Positions 33,301-45,168 are shown, counted from the first letter of the stretch. The stretch is 64,000 nucleotides of DNA from Gymnothorax reevesii (GCA_029721435.1 CM056581.1:73704712-73768711); one strand, 5' to 3'. Made by a program: numbers and translations. The notes: generated by a model not told the origin, from the sequence alone.

Positions 33301-35407
33301 AAAAGAGAACTTCTTTAACCATTAAATGCATCCACTTATGACAAATTGACTATTTATTAAAAACCTACAATAACAATTGTGTTTTGGAACAAAAGCGAGT
33401 ATACACCACTGATCTATATAGAATAACTGGATTGCTGACTTGATGCAGAACTGCGTTGGGAGGATGAAGCAAGCGGAAGTGGTCGGGCGGCCATTTTACT
33501 ATGCCCGGTAGTAAGCAATCGTTATATAGTATTCTATGGCAGAGAAGCGCAGATGTGCAGCCTTGCAATGCGTAGCGACATTTTTTGGGCGAGACAATGC
33601 ACTTGCTGTAGTGAAGACGGATATACATAAAAATATTTCAACTAATATATTGCTTATTATTGGCCACTGGGCATCTACCTTAACGGCAGATAAGGTGTCA
33701 ATGTTAGCCCAGCTAACGGTTATTATTGGAACTATTCAAATTAATGTTCGCTAACGTGATCCATCAGGTTAGCCTAAGGCTACCTAGATTACCGAACTGA
33801 AGATAACCAGATCAATCAATGTCACACGGCATAAATGACATAATCCAGTAAAACTGCTGTGTAACGCTGTGTATAATATTAGACCAGACTAACTAGACAA
33901 CAAAACCAGGTGTTGACTGGTCTAATCATTAAGGCAAATTTATTCCAGCACTAAAAAAGGCTAATGTTCCGCTGACGCTCAATTACCGTTGTTGGACAAA
34001 TTAAATTCTGCCAGGTTATAAATGAGGATGTAACGTTAAGAGCTACTTAAATAGATAATGTGATTCACACTCGACAATGACTGGCAGCCAGTTTTACATA
34101 CATCTCCACGACGCACAACTCACTTCACTTCTCATATGAGCGCTGATTTAGCGACCTTGATAAGGTTCCATTGTGTTCTCTTCAGCAAACAATCTTTCGC
34201 TTCGTAGGAAAATTAGCCGAGCTTCATGGCGGCTACTGAGTGAAGACAGCGCAAGAGAAAACTCAATACTAGACATCCGTTGGGATGCGTTGTACGCGAT
34301 TGAATCTCACACCCAGTGTTTCTAAAATAAGAACAGCGGTTGACAAAGTGCGATCTTACGGCTACTTTATTTTTTCATGAAGTTTTCAAATTCCCTCACA
34401 CAGAATAATAACAATATGTGCAGGATTGACGTCTTGTCTTCTTCAGTCTCAATGACTTTGGACCTCAATTTCGTTGTACCACTGCCCCACTTAGGCGAGA
34501 TGTAGAAAAACCCGTATAGATTTCCTATGGAACGCACTCGTGGTCCTACAGTCAAATGCTGATATTGTCTTTTGAAAATGTTAAAACACGTACAACTGCT
34601 GCCTACTATAGTTAAATCTGCGGTCCTAGAAGCATTTTTCGTACAGTCAGGTCGATCTGAGGACGAAACATAAAATACTGCCGGTTTTGTGTCAGTGAAA
34701 AGATATCTTCTCAATTAATTATATCTTTGGCTGCAACATGTTGAATGTGAGTAATGTTCTGAGAGATTATAGTTGGGCATACCAATATGGCGGCACAGTT
34801 ACTTCAAAATTATGACGTCATCAGCTATCCAGTTCTTGTATATAGATCAGTGGTATACACAGGGAGTCCCCAGAGTACTTTCGTCCTCAGCCATGGATCT
34901 AACCTGGCACATCGTTAACGTTTGAGGCGAACGGTCAGTAACAAGCAAACTATGACAGCTAACCAAGTTAGCCGACTGCACGATGACTAACTAAGCTAGC
35001 TCGCGACAGACATTTAATTAATTTATAGCGGACAACCTAGCACGTTACGAATAGTTAGCGAACATATTTCTTCTTTAATTGAAATAATGACCCGTGTAAC
35101 CTCTTCCATAATCTAGACATGGCTGCAGCTCATCTGGCCTACTGGACACCTACATTTGTTAATGTTAGCGAAGTAGGGAGTGGTAGGAAAACAGTGATGG
35201 CCCTCACTCAAACGCCTTACCAAGCAAGCTACTAAATATCTCATTGTAGCCGAGTACGTCCTTTGAGGGTTTGGGTGCAATGCACTTACCGAAAGAATTT
35301 AGAAAGTCCGCTATCTTTTTGATACTGCTCGTGATAACCTCGATATATTCTCTATTCGCCCAGTCTTGATGTATCTCCCGCTGCACTGGATCTTCCTGGC
35401 CGGCCAT
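9352..35407 (-). CDS. brk1: BRK1 (HSPC300), WAVE-complex subunit, three exons
   Basis: The minus-strand CDS has exons 35407-35290, 9658-9576 and 9378-9352, phases 1 and 0, all with consensus GT-AG sites. The product is 75 codons, the same length as human BRK1. Exon 1 encodes [20 protein letters not shown] and continues to ..[13 protein letters not shown]. Exon 2 encodes the coiled-coil core ([20 protein letters not shown]). Exon 3 encodes VTKGETLT and a TAA stop. BRK1 is the small coiled-coil subunit of the cytoplasmic WAVE regulatory complex, which links Rac signalling to Arp2/3 actin nucleation; it stabilises the complex and trimerises as a free precursor. Intron 2 is 197 bp, whereas intron 1 is 25.6 kb and filled with transposons. 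The gene is divergent from EMC3, with start codons about 1.5 kb apart. The 3' UTR was not delimited; a minus-strand AATAAA lies near 8871. Confidence 0.97.
9660..11464. other. BRK1 intron 1, no gene seen
   Basis: AT-rich sequence with poly(A)/(T) runs near 10511 and 10668 and a short hairpin at about 11067-11100 (agcatttaccaat..attggtaaatgct). A 125-codon minus-strand frame at 10685-10308 has no recognised domain. 'cagagcctcttttagg' near 9710 and 'aagaggctcagaggcag' near 11031 are partly complementary and may be the ends of a decayed element. Confidence 0.4.
11465..12022. mobile_element. Internally repetitive miniature element ending in an ACGGACGGACGG tract
   Basis: Left part 'gggataaaacccatgtaaac' with a hairpin gggggataaatttatccccg-like core; right part 'acggacggacggacagaggg' then 'cctggtgggataaaaag'. 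Between them, 'tatagttttt.gagttctgctc..gaaa' recurs at about 11593, 11757 and 11919 (spacing 162-164 bp). No coding capacity. Confidence 0.6.
12059..13657 (-). mobile_element. Full-length Tc1-like transposon (copy A)
   Basis: Long terminal inverted repeats of roughly 110 bp start caaaacc.aaaaccagtgaag on the left and end cttcactggttttgggtttt g on the right. TA flanks the right end and a mutated TA (ga) the left. Each TIR ends internally near tgcaaagacaag. The 1.6-kb length is typical of Tc1 elements. The interior carries a broken transposase on the minus strand. It is the same family as the copies at 31.2, 50.4 and 54.05 kb. Confidence 0.95.
12282..13444 (-). pseudogene. Tc1-like DD34E transposase, frameshifted (copy A)
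   Basis: The N-terminal half (13444-12836) carries [19 protein letters not shown], the paired helix-turn-helix region ([19 protein letters not shown]) and [20 protein letters not shown]. The C-terminal half (12857-12282) carries [12 protein letters not shown], a region equivalent to FQQDN now read as YFTKTAKPQ, and [20 protein letters not shown], ending ..[12 protein letters not shown] frameshift near 12845 separates the halves at the first catalytic Asp motif, and the second Asp motif is damaged. A TATAAAAG box lies upstream of the MGRG start. Confidence 0.93.
13930..14049 (-). pseudogene. piggyBac-derived (PGBD-like) N-terminal relic
   Basis: From ATG at 14049 the minus strand reads [16 protein letters not shown], then stop (14001-13999), then [11 protein letters not shown]. 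The RRFTAEEVL-like start followed by an acidic/Ser-containing stretch is characteristic of piggyBac-element-derived ORFs. Nothing of the catalytic domain was recognised nearby. The relic abuts Tc1 copy A. Confidence 0.4.
14633..16779 (-). pseudogene. hAT-superfamily transposase, ZMYM1-like/DUF4371 type, broken
   Basis: Minus-strand fragments are in the correct order. 16779-16252: acidic N-terminus with two copies of a segment containing DPALWP. About 16250-16095: TTF-type zinc-finger motif ([33 protein letters not shown], read in pieces). 16093-15455: DUF4371 region ([19 protein letters not shown]). 15335-15099: [18 protein letters not shown], RxSxR-like core. 14860-14633: C-terminal piece. 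A stop after NGQSD at 16252 and further stops and frame changes make it inactive. Such genes are common in fish and often annotated as zinc finger MYM-type proteins. It is part of the transposon load of the BRK1 intron and shares its strand. Confidence 0.8.
16400..16740 (-). repeat. Internal duplication within the hAT N-terminal region
   Basis: Two copies of about 170 bp encode similar peptides: [29 protein letters not shown] and [29 protein letters not shown]. In-frame duplication of an acidic spacer around the DPALWP motif. Confidence 0.75.
16899..18075. mobile_element. 1.18-kb foldback hAT element with about 360-bp inverted arms
   Basis: Ends tagggctgtcgcgttaatta and its complement taattaatgcgacagcccta. 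Flanking 8-mers ctaataat (16891-16898) and ctagtaat (18076-18083) match at 7 of 8. The inverted similarity extends over the outer 350-380 bp on each side: for example gccactatgaggcagacaga on the left is complementary to tctgtctgcctcatagtggc on the right, and the 'aggttggacagcctccatcg' block is likewise mirrored. The unpaired centre is about 440 bp of AT-rich sequence. No transposase. Confidence 0.93.
18084..18683. other. BRK1 intron 1 sequence, no gene seen
   Basis: Contains 'gggctctccctagggccccc'-type blocks near 18520-18555 that may belong to the outer end of the hAT element whose transposase lies at 14.6-16.8 kb. This assignment is tentative. Confidence 0.3.
18684..19030. repeat. 32-bp GC-rich minisatellite, about 11 copies
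   Basis: Unit ggcccaggggccctctgact + gccgtcccccgt, repeated every 32 bp from 18684 to about 19030. Two sub-variants exist: 'ccctctgac' on the left and 'ctactgatt' interleaved on the right. The Gly/Pro/Arg-rich minus-strand frame (..[11 protein letters not shown]..) is the translation of this array, not a gene. Confidence 0.95.
19510..19640. mobile_element. 131-bp MITE with GTGTCGCCTGCGAAGC ends, nested in the TRIM-like element
   Basis: Perfect 16-bp inverted ends: gtgtcgcctgcgaagc at 19510-19525 and gcttcgcaggcgacac at 19625-19640. The interior contains 'gaaagtgtgac' repeats and a (gacagacg)n-like tract. Confidence 0.85.
20260..20276 (-). other. Primer binding site (proline tRNA type)
   Basis: TGGGGGCTCGTCCGGGA on the minus strand, 2 bp after the LTR end. 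Complementary to the 3' end of tRNA-Pro as known for many retroviruses and related elements (from memory). Confidence 0.7.
20410..22365. mobile_element. Non-autonomous piggyBac-like element, TTAA target site
   Basis: Flanked by TTAA at 20406-20409 and 22366-22369. Inverted ends ccccctttctgcaga-like: CCCCTTTCTGCAGA on the left, CCCCTTTGTGCAGA on the complement of the right. The 1.96-kb interior has no transposase; a 73-codon minus-strand frame at 21167-20946 and others are unrecognised. A 203-bp relative with the same ends lies at 60580-60782. Confidence 0.75.
22370..22884. other. BRK1 intron 1 sequence, no gene seen
   Basis: Unique AT-rich sequence between the piggyBac-like element and the THAP ORF. 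Confidence 0.3.
22885..23244 (-). CDS. THAP-domain ORF (probable P-element/THAP relic or single exon)
   Basis: 119-codon minus-strand frame. From about residue 49 it shows a C2CH zinc module of the THAP type: CASVACIN (Cys pair), LHLFPQNNE, the conserved Trp in [11 protein letters not shown], and [11 protein letters not shown] (C-x2-H). THAP domains are sequence-specific DNA-binding modules found in P-element-like transposases and in host proteins captured from them. The upstream half ([15 protein letters not shown]) has further Cys and His but no recognised fold. The frame stops right after the C2CH end, and a donor-like gtaagtaag lies 15 bp beyond. No transposase catalytic region was recognised downstream. 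It lies in BRK1 intron 1 on the same strand. Whether it is expressed cannot be judged. Confidence 0.55.
   Translation of the reverse strand: MSSKPCFSISLAMCTRCNEVTASYVSGHVIPEAKCTHKVDRSIVKVGKSCASVACINNNAIQSPGKCGKISLHLFPQNNEALFKGWLVKLRRVDSGKPYKPTKQTVLCSEHLEQSYFTY
23277..23296. repeat. Poly(G) run of 20
   Basis: Uninterrupted G tract. Length may be affected by sequencing. Confidence 0.9.
23300..25025. other. BRK1 intron 1 sequence, no recognisable gene
   Basis: Several open frames of 80-95 codons (23935-23684 minus, 24073-24357 plus) without recognised motifs. Poly(A) run at about 24740-24760. Otherwise AT-rich unique sequence. Confidence 0.35.
25437..29071 (-). pseudogene. LINE ORF2 (endonuclease + reverse transcriptase), broken
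   Basis: Pieces in order. 29071-28667: [29 protein letters not shown]-terminal endonuclease. 28683-27835: [20 protein letters not shown] and [12 protein letters not shown], endonuclease catalytic blocks. 27766-27398 and 27401-27055: [41 protein letters not shown] (RT blocks 1-3). 26476-25437: [27 protein letters not shown], and the thumb and C-terminus. Frames shift in the A-run near 28690, near 27800 and near 27400. The catalytic FADD box reads FADN. A solo LTR splits the frame after FRG. It cannot make active protein. Confidence 0.92.
26477..27054 (-). mobile_element. Solo LTR, 578 bp, with exact 4-bp target-site duplication
   Basis: On the minus strand it starts TGTTAGATTTTAGTG and ends GAATTCTTCA. 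It is flanked by CCTC on both sides (26473-26476 and 27055-27058). Removing the LTR and one CCTC restores the LINE reading frame (..[11 protein letters not shown]..). Internal features: AATAAACTC poly(A) signal (minus, near 26600), a TATTTAAA box upstream of it, and a tandem duplication of about 97 bp (from 26721 and from 26818). A TG..CA LTR with 4-bp duplication fits gammaretrovirus-like or some Gypsy integrases. No internal genes remain. Confidence 0.93.
29138..29917 (-). CDS. LINE ORF1 protein
   Basis: Open frame of 259 codons; the likely start is [20 protein letters not shown] (about residue 29), giving about 231 residues. An N-terminal coiled coil ([18 protein letters not shown].., [21 protein letters not shown]) is followed by an RRM-like/C-terminal region ([45 protein letters not shown]). 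This is the nucleic-acid-binding ORF1p layout of L1-type and related LINEs. It ends 67 bp before the ORF2 region. The frame appears intact although ORF2 is not. Confidence 0.85.
   Translation of the reverse strand: MWHYYIQILGLYLSVIFSLRVCTASTCKMPPKRGGVNDEEMEEIKKSLNFMSEEISTILKQQKLIVDSMGDIKDLRRHNEEKDKKIAVLECRVSELEQYFRMNDVIINGLDTTHRSYATATAANRDPSDQELLSLEQQVIAFFNSRDINVEGKEIEGCHVLPRKNKTEKPAIIIRFVNRKQKNELLKQGRKLKGTNVCVNEHLTKKNADIARLARQLKKQKKIQSMWTSNCKVFIKMNGTPEQAKVLVIREQSEPGKYQ
30345..30530. repeat. Low-complexity (ATAAAA)n-like tract
   Basis: Irregular repeats of gataaaataa/aataaaatg with period mostly 10-15 bp, immediately upstream of the LINE 5' end. Confidence 0.85.
30531..31218. other. BRK1 intron 1 sequence, no gene seen
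   Basis: Unique sequence with an inverted motif gtaaatggtagtttaccgtt near 31048. A 119-codon plus-strand frame at 30603-30962 has no recognised domain. Confidence 0.3.
31219..32123 (+). mobile_element. 3'-truncated Tc1-like transposon (copy B)
   Basis: The left TIR starts at 31219 after TA (caaaacccaaaaccagtgaa). The copy follows the family to about 32123, where 'gttataggcgca' ends in unrelated sequence, so the C-terminal third of the transposase and the right TIR are missing. Target duplication cannot be assessed. Confidence 0.92.
31395..32216 (+). pseudogene. Tc1-like transposase, C-terminally truncated (copy B)
   Basis: The likely true start is ATG 31578 ([20 protein letters not shown]) downstream of a TATAAAAG box near 31534. 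It carries both helix-turn-helix domains and the first catalytic Asp ([14 protein letters not shown]). After RTKEEK a small deletion and then foreign sequence end the family similarity, so the second Asp and the Glu are absent. The last 30 or so codons (..[13 protein letters not shown]..) are not transposase. Confidence 0.9.
32124..33397. other. BRK1 intron 1 sequence; no certain gene
   Basis: At 32691-32839 (plus) an acceptor-like ttacattttcag is followed by a frame [20 protein letters not shown].. to a stop, Pro/Ser/Thr-rich, of unknown family; a terminal exon or a chance frame. Poly(G) run of 19 at 33279-33297. Confidence 0.3.
33398..34863. mobile_element. TIR element of about 1.47 kb beside BRK1 exon 1
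   Basis: Ends gtatacaccactgatctata and its near-complement tatagatcagtggtatac. The inverted similarity continues through actggat.gctgac and reappears at 'ggccattttactatgccc' against 'gggcataccaatatggcggc', so the arms span about 110 bp with gaps. No transposase was recognised in the interior; a 115-codon minus-strand frame at 34714-34367 is of unknown type. Superfamily not assigned. Confidence 0.65.
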
Positions 35408-35548
35408 TTTCCGTACCTCCAGCTGAGGGGACAGCATCCGCCTGATAACAGAAATGGTTTGCTGATTAAACTCTGTCTATCGGTCCCTAAGTATTCCACC
35501 AGGGGGCAACACATCAGTAAAATATAATTTGTTTTCGAAGTAACATTT

Positions 35549-36075
35549 AACGCTCCTGTTATGTTAAAATTAATAAACCACTTTTGGTTTGAGGTCAGTT
35601 TGATCCCTGTAATGAAGGCCTACATGAGCTGTTTGCAACTGAAAGTGTTCCCAAATCTCCTCTCAGCTCACTAATGCCTATCTACTGACCATTTTAATAA
35701 CCAAGTAAATAAAGCACAACTCCCTCATCCTCCCCTTATACATCAAACATCGATTTTTAATGATTACAGCCAAATGAACGAGAACAAATGTCAAATGAAT
35801 AAGAAATTAACTTGAGTATGCCCCCAATCTTATGAAACACTACAAAAACGTAATCAAAATGATGGTTTTATGTAATAATTGATCCTTGGGATCAAAATGA
35901 CCCAAACAACACAGATGCTTACAACATGTGTACAGAACATATATATTTTTTAAGTTAAATTAATGTATTACTCATAAAGTGAAGGGAAAAAATCTAGCTG
36001 AAAAAAGTATGTTAACCATGATTTTAGAGACATTGAAAATTGAGTCGTGTCAAATTGACCCGGAACATAAAACTT
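35549..36075. repeat. Possible interspersed element in the BRK1-EMC3 intergenic region
   Basis: The left part 'gctcctgttatgttaaaatt..gaggtcagtttgatccc' and right part 'gatcaaaatgaccc..tgtcaaattgacccgga' resemble the GGTCAAATTGACCC-type repeats common in fish. The inverted relationship is imperfect and the limits are approximate. Confidence 0.35.
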
Positions 36076-36399
36076 TGCTGAATTAAACCAGATTAATGTA
36101 TCGGATGGTGTTGATTGATTGTTTACAGCTTGTCTGACAAGCAAGTAAACTTAACTTTTCATTTGAATCATGATCATCTGGCCCATTTTGGTCAGACAAC
36201 GACAAAATGTCATACCCTCAGCTTGCTTACCCCGATCTCTGTTGTCGCCATTGGGGGGCACTGCGTTTTGACGCGATTATTTCTTCGCCTTTGTTATCCA
36301 TCTTCCTGACCCGTCCCTGCCTATCATCAGCACACACACAGCGCACAGTTCCTGCCTCCTGGTTTCAAGCTTGGTCGACATTATATGGCTTCTGATGCG

Positions 36400-36532
36400 A
36401 CGGTAGCTGGCCAGCTGTCCCCGCTGTAGAGGCCGGCTGTTCGGTGGAGCCGTAACGGAGCAGCTCGGCGATTTGCTAGTCGGAGATTCAACGGCTCAAA
36501 AAAACAATTGATCATTTCAGCACCGACTGTCG
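36400..36532 (+). other. Probable EMC3 5' UTR exon
   Basis: GC-richer sequence ending ..caccgactgtcg|gtaagt (donor at 36533), paired with acceptor ttgttcgcttag at 36922, five bases before the EMC3 ATG. The transcription start is not fixed. Confidence 0.5.
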
Positions 36533-36879
36533 GTAAGTAATCTCAGAAAATGCACAACACATTTGCCATTTTGTGTGCATGGGCCTTTCAAACACGATTC
36601 GAGCCTGTTTGCCACCTTAAGTAAGCAGTAAGGGTGAGGGTATAGCCACTCAAAGACTGCCTTTCACTTCGTGAAATTTTGCCAGCTGATAGCACTTTGC
36701 ATTGCTTGTTATATTGCCCTCGTTACATTTTATCTTCGGATCAATCGTTGAGAACAGGATTGAACGCTTCAGTTTTTAGTTGTATGCCTAATTGTTATTA
36801 TTATTTTTTTCGGTCAGTTAGTAAGCTAAGGTTTTTTAGCTGCTTATGTGGGATTCGCCACTCAATGCTCAAAATTTGA

Positions 36880-40618
<3,739 letters not shown>

Positions 40619-40857
40619 TTGGATGTGAAGTAATGGAGGTTGCTAATGGGTTCTGTTCATTGTGAACATTCGGCGGGGCGGAGGTCTTGTGTTCAGCTGC
40701 TTGAAAGAATGATCCAGTTTTGATCGACAATGAATGAATTAGCCGTAGCTGATGTTTTCATTAATCTTTTATGCAGTTTAATACCTTGCTAGCTTTTTCA
40801 TTATTATTTCTTCCACATGAACTAAATCAAGCCCTTTCCCTCTTGCAAAATGTGTCC

Positions 40858-40863
40858 AATAAA
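40858..40863 (+). terminator. EMC3 polyadenylation signal
   Basis: AATAAA about 240 bp past the EMC3 stop, the first canonical signal downstream. Confidence 0.6.
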
Positions 40864-41700
40864 ATCAAATAATCTTTCATTGTATATGTGGGTAGTTTCC
40901 TTTTAATAATCTACCAATGTTACTGTATGGGGCTATGAGGGGAATTGCTGCCTGTCCCTTTCCTCAAATTCCTTTGTTTGTGCTGCCTTCTTTAAAATGA
41001 GATGTTTTATTGCTTTTCCTGCTAGTTCATTCTGCTATAATTTCTTGGTTGTGGACTCTGCAGTTATGGCAACTGGTTGTTGATGTGGCCCACTTCAGTT
41101 CCTTGTTTAATCGCACAAGTTGTTTTTCTTTTTTTCGTTTTTATTTATTTTTTTAATTGTTTTCTTCTTAGTATGACTCCCACCCTGTTTTTGTAATAAT
41201 ATGCTCTGTTTTGTAAAGAAACTGTCAAAACTGGTTTGAGTGTAGTGTTCATTTCTGGTCCATAGCACTTACTGAATTATGCGATTATTCGATGGTATTC
41301 TTAGTTGTTGGAGGATAACCAAGCTATGTACTGTATAACAATCAAGTTTATTGTGCTGACAGAGTGGTAGGCTGCTTATGCTGAAGTTCACCGACTCCTA
41401 TGACCGAGTTAAAGGGTGACGGATGATACTAGAGAGCATACATGTTGCATTTGCTGGGAAATATTTTCTGGTTAGTTGGCAACGACTGAGGCGATTCTTG
41501 CGAGCTGGACATTCCTGCATTCACTTGCTGATCTGTGCAACGTTTGTAACTTATTTCAAACAAAAGTGCCGTTGACATCTGGGCTTGAGCGCGCCGCAGC
41601 TGTTTGAAGTTCCAGTCGCTGGTAGGGAAAGGAGGTATTGAGTGTGTGCAACTCCTGGCTCATATTTCCGTTGCATCCGTGGACCGCAGGCCAACTCAGT
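40864..41700. other. Intergenic, no gene seen
   Basis: Unique sequence downstream of EMC3 with T-rich runs near 41125-41170. Confidence 0.4.
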
Positions 41701-42004
41701 TTGGGTGCACCTCAAAGCCTAGGCTGCATCCTTCGAAGGCTGCATTTTTAGGGGTTGTCACATACTTCCATCCACCAAACTAACATTTAGGGTTAGTAAT
41801 AAGATTAAATTTAAGATTAGGGTCAGGTTTAGGATTAGAGGTTAGAGTTAAGTTTAGGTTTTGGTAAACCAGAGATGATTTGTTTATCAAAGCTGTTAAA
41901 TGGAGATGAAATAATGTCATGTCAGTTTGGTGGATGAAACTAGGCGACGACCCCTAAAAATGCAGCCTTTGAAGGCTGCAGCCTACGCATTGAGATGCAC
42001 CCAG
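41701..42004. mobile_element. 300-bp palindromic MITE with GGGTTAGG-like core
   Basis: Inverted ends of about 58 bp: left ttgggtgcacctcaaagcct, right (complement) ctgggtgcatctcaatgcgt, both continuing through aggctgca.ccttc.aaggctg and catttttaggggt.gtc. The centre has 'atttagggttagtaataag' and 'ggtttaggattagag', then 'gtcagtttggtggatgaaac' complementary to 'catccaccaaac'. A decayed relative lies near 59355-59500. Confidence 0.85.
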
Positions 42005-42206
42005 TAACGGCATGATGTCCGAGGGAGGCGAGGCAGATTCTTATGCCGATCCGGTGACTTCCCAAACACCCACACCTGCGACAAATATCCAAAAGCAGTG
42101 CATTGAACGACTTCTAAAGACACCACTGCAAAACGGAGACGCATGGTAAAGAGTGGTAAATAATTTAGCTCACTTTAGCTGCTGATCTAGCCAGTTCATT
42201 TCTCGG

Positions 42207-43447
42207 TAGTGATGGTCAAATGAAGCCTTATGAATCACTGAGGCTTTCCAGCCCATTGCTTCACCAAAAGGTTCAGTACTCGGGGCCTCAATGAAACATT
42301 GAATGCTGCCATCTCCTGGGCAAAACAACATATGACAGTCAATGAACAGTACCATGACCTGAGCGGAGATGCATGAAAATCACGATACTTTGCTTTTTTA
42401 AATCATTTTTATTAAGAAACACAAATAAGGGAGTGACATTATTGGAAAAAAAAAAACGAAATAACTGACACTCTCACGTCAATGTCCAACAATGGGGAAG
42501 ATAATATATGACACTACAACCAGCGGCGGCTCGTCTGACGTAACAAAGGGAAGCCAGAACCTCGCCCTTCAAAGCTTAATGACTCCTACATTTCGTTGTT
42601 CACTTTTCTTTATCAGCAGTTGCTCATACGAATTGGTTGAAGGACAATCAAATTTATTTTCGATAGCAAATGACGACGCAAATTGTCAACACGTCTTTTT
42701 AAATTAGTTTGCGAGGCTTCTTTCACAAGAAGCCACAACAGTCCAGAAGAAAAGAATGCGATGTTGCACAGCTTATTGCTTAATGAGCCTCACTAATCAA
42801 TTTGCGCATCTATGCCGTCTCGTGAGCTTCTTGAACGCGGAATTCACAGCGTAGCCTATGGTAATTTATGTCGTAATTTATGTGTGAAAGAAAACCCCTC
42901 GTAATTTCGTGGTGCAATGTATAACTATGCTATCGAAAATAAATTTGACTCAACTGACTGTTCTTCTAACAATTCGTATGAGCAACTACTGATCAAGAAA
43001 AGTAAACTGCGAAAGGTTTAAGTCATTAAGCTTAGAAGGGCGAGGTTTTGGCTAAACTTTGTTACGGCCGATGACCCTCCACTGTTTAAATGAATGATTG
43101 AAAACAGGTGATGAACAATCATTAACATTAAGGGATTGTTTGGGCTTCCCCTGTAGCCAATTCACGAGCAGACACTGACTACACCTCTCCAACGTACTGC
43201 ACCTCTCTCCATCTAATACCAACGCCGACAACACCCACAGTTTGGCGCCAGATTCGCAGCGTATTTATGAGGAAGCGATACGTTGAACGAATCAATATGA
43301 CGTACTCTCCACAAACCGAAGCCTCGTTTGTCATCAGTCACGTGATTTTTACGGTAACGACGCAAGCCTCGAATCGGGCCTTCATTTAGCACGCCCCTTT
43401 TTGCTTGACACACGGTCCGGTGCCTTGCTTCAAATGTCACATCACTG
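42207..43447. mobile_element. 1.24-kb non-autonomous hAT element with perfect 8-bp TSD
   Basis: Ends tagtgatggtcaaatgaag and cttcaaatgtcacatcactg. Flanked by perfect 8-bp repeats tttctcgg at 42199-42206 and 43448-43455. No transposase frame. The terminal motif resembles that of the ZBED-type hAT end at about 63760-63855 (gtgatgggcaaattaaacc on its complement). Contains a nested foldback. Confidence 0.93.
42541..43064. mobile_element. Foldback element nested in the hAT element
   Basis: Left arm from taacaaagggaagccagaac, right arm ending ggttttggctaaactttgtta. Arms of about 120-130 bp are complementary through cctcgcccttc, aagcttaatgac, cagttgctcatacgaattg and aaatttattttcgatagca. No clear target-site duplication. 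Confidence 0.85.
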
Positions 43448-43848
43448 TTTCTCGGGGAAAGGGGGCTTTGCTCTGTTGAACTGCCAGTTAGCTAAAACGG
43501 AAACTCATGGGTAGGTGACCGTGGTTATACAAAGTTAGGTAAGCCTCCTGGACAAATGGAAACGTGCGTTGGTGGTTTAGCAACAGTATCGTCTCGGAGA
43601 CGTTGTAATTGTCATTTAACGTTGCATGTTTTGTGTACCGTCAAACCATGTAAACAAACTGCTAGCTTGCACTCATGGCTGAATGGCTATCCAGAAACGC
43701 TGGGGACTTGCATGCGATGTCGCGGGTTACTCCATCACTGTCCTTTGTTGCTTCACTGGCACGGTGTGGGCTTCATAGGTCAAGAAAGTGAGTAGACATA
43801 CAGGCTGCCAGTTTCTTCCAAGTCTTTGCTACAGGAAAGTGTATAGGG

Positions 43849-44022
43849 CAGGGGTTTCAATCTAACCGAGTAGAAGTGTGCCTCATTGAATAATTAAATT
43901 AATTAAATAATAAACAGATCTCAGCCTGCAAATTTGATGAATTGTATCAAGCGTACTTCTGCCCGGTTGGGTTGCAAACCTGCAGCTCATTGGCCCTTCA
44001 ACGGCCCAGTTTGAGACCACTG
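43849..44022. mobile_element. Probable short hAT-like MITE
   Basis: Ends caggggtttcaa and (complement) cagtggtctcaa, 10 of 12 matching; inner segments 'agtagaagtgtgcc' and 'gcgtacttctgcc' are also complementary. Flanking 8-mers gtataggg and gtattaca agree poorly. Confidence 0.5.
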
Positions 44023-44440
44023 GTATTACATTACATTATATTACATTATAGGTACTAAGCAAAAGCTCTTATCCAGAGCAACGTACAAAAGTGCAGAGCT
44101 CCTAGAAGACAAGTACAAGTCCTAACAGTAAGTGACAGAACACTTTCCATTGTCACAGATTGATACAGATCTAAACCAATAACAGAAGGGTAAGGGTAAG
44201 TGAACAAAATGGCAACAAGGTCAAGTGCAAAGTCAAGTGCAAAAAGGGCACTAAAATAAGTGCGCCAAAAGGGGTAACAGGTAAACAGTAACAAAGGGAC
44301 AGGTACATGAAGTAAACGAACAACAAAATGGGGTGCAACAAAATGAAGGCCAACCAAATTAAGCGGTAACGACATCAGGAAATAAAGTAAACCAAATTAA
44401 GTGCAAGAAGATCGTGAAAGGTATAGGGTGACTGGAGAAC
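44023..44440. repeat. Interspersed repeat beginning (attac)n then 'gctcttatccagagcaacgt'
   Basis: 'tattacattacattat' is followed by 'aagctcttatccagagcaac', a block I recall from many fish genomes, and a purine-rich segment with repeated 'aagtgcaaa'. Class not assigned. Confidence 0.5.
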
Positions 44441-45153
44441 CTCTCTGTGCTCCAGGAACGTTCAAAGCGAATTTTGATCATATCAATTGTACCCTTATGT
44501 ATGCACCAGAAACAATCACTCTAATTATGACAAGACCGATAAAAACTGTAAGTGTTAGCATTTGTAAATTTCAAATTTGACCAACTTGCAGCAGTACTGG
44601 AAACAGTGCAGAGCCACCCCAATCAATAACTTCCTTTACTATGCACCAGGAATGTGTGAAGATGACACAATTCCCATTAAAGCTGTTTGAATTCTTGTAA
44701 TGTGTAAATATACTTTAGCCTCGTAGTGAAGGTACAACTAAGATCATAGGGTGACCTTCATCAATTACAGCCCTTATGTGTGCACCAGAAATTATCACGA
44801 GAAGAGTCACTTGATTTCCAGCAAAACTGTTTGAGTTAATTGGATTTTGACACATGAAGTGAGTTGGTGGTTGTGCGACAGAAAGGTCGCAGGGTCCCAT
44901 ATAACGATAGGGTTGGTCCTGTGTGCAGTAGGAATAATTAAAAAAAAAAAAAAACGTTTCATGTGATTCCCATTAAAAAAAATTAAGTCATTGCTGTTTT
45001 TTAAAAGTGAAAAGTTTGGCATTGTGGTGAGGTGAGGTTATTGATGGGGTTCTAGGCAGCATCATTTAGTGACTGAGAGGGAATTACTTTTTTAATGTAA
45101 GACCAGGGGTGGATGGATAATATTTTTCCTTCAGTATTTGAAATCATCATTTT
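44441..45153. other. Intergenic, no gene seen
   Basis: Contains repeated 'atgcaccagaaa.aatcac' motifs near 44503, 44643 and 44780, suggesting an old tandem element, and a poly(A) run at 44940. Confidence 0.35.
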
Positions 45154-45168
45154 AAAACTGCATTTGTG

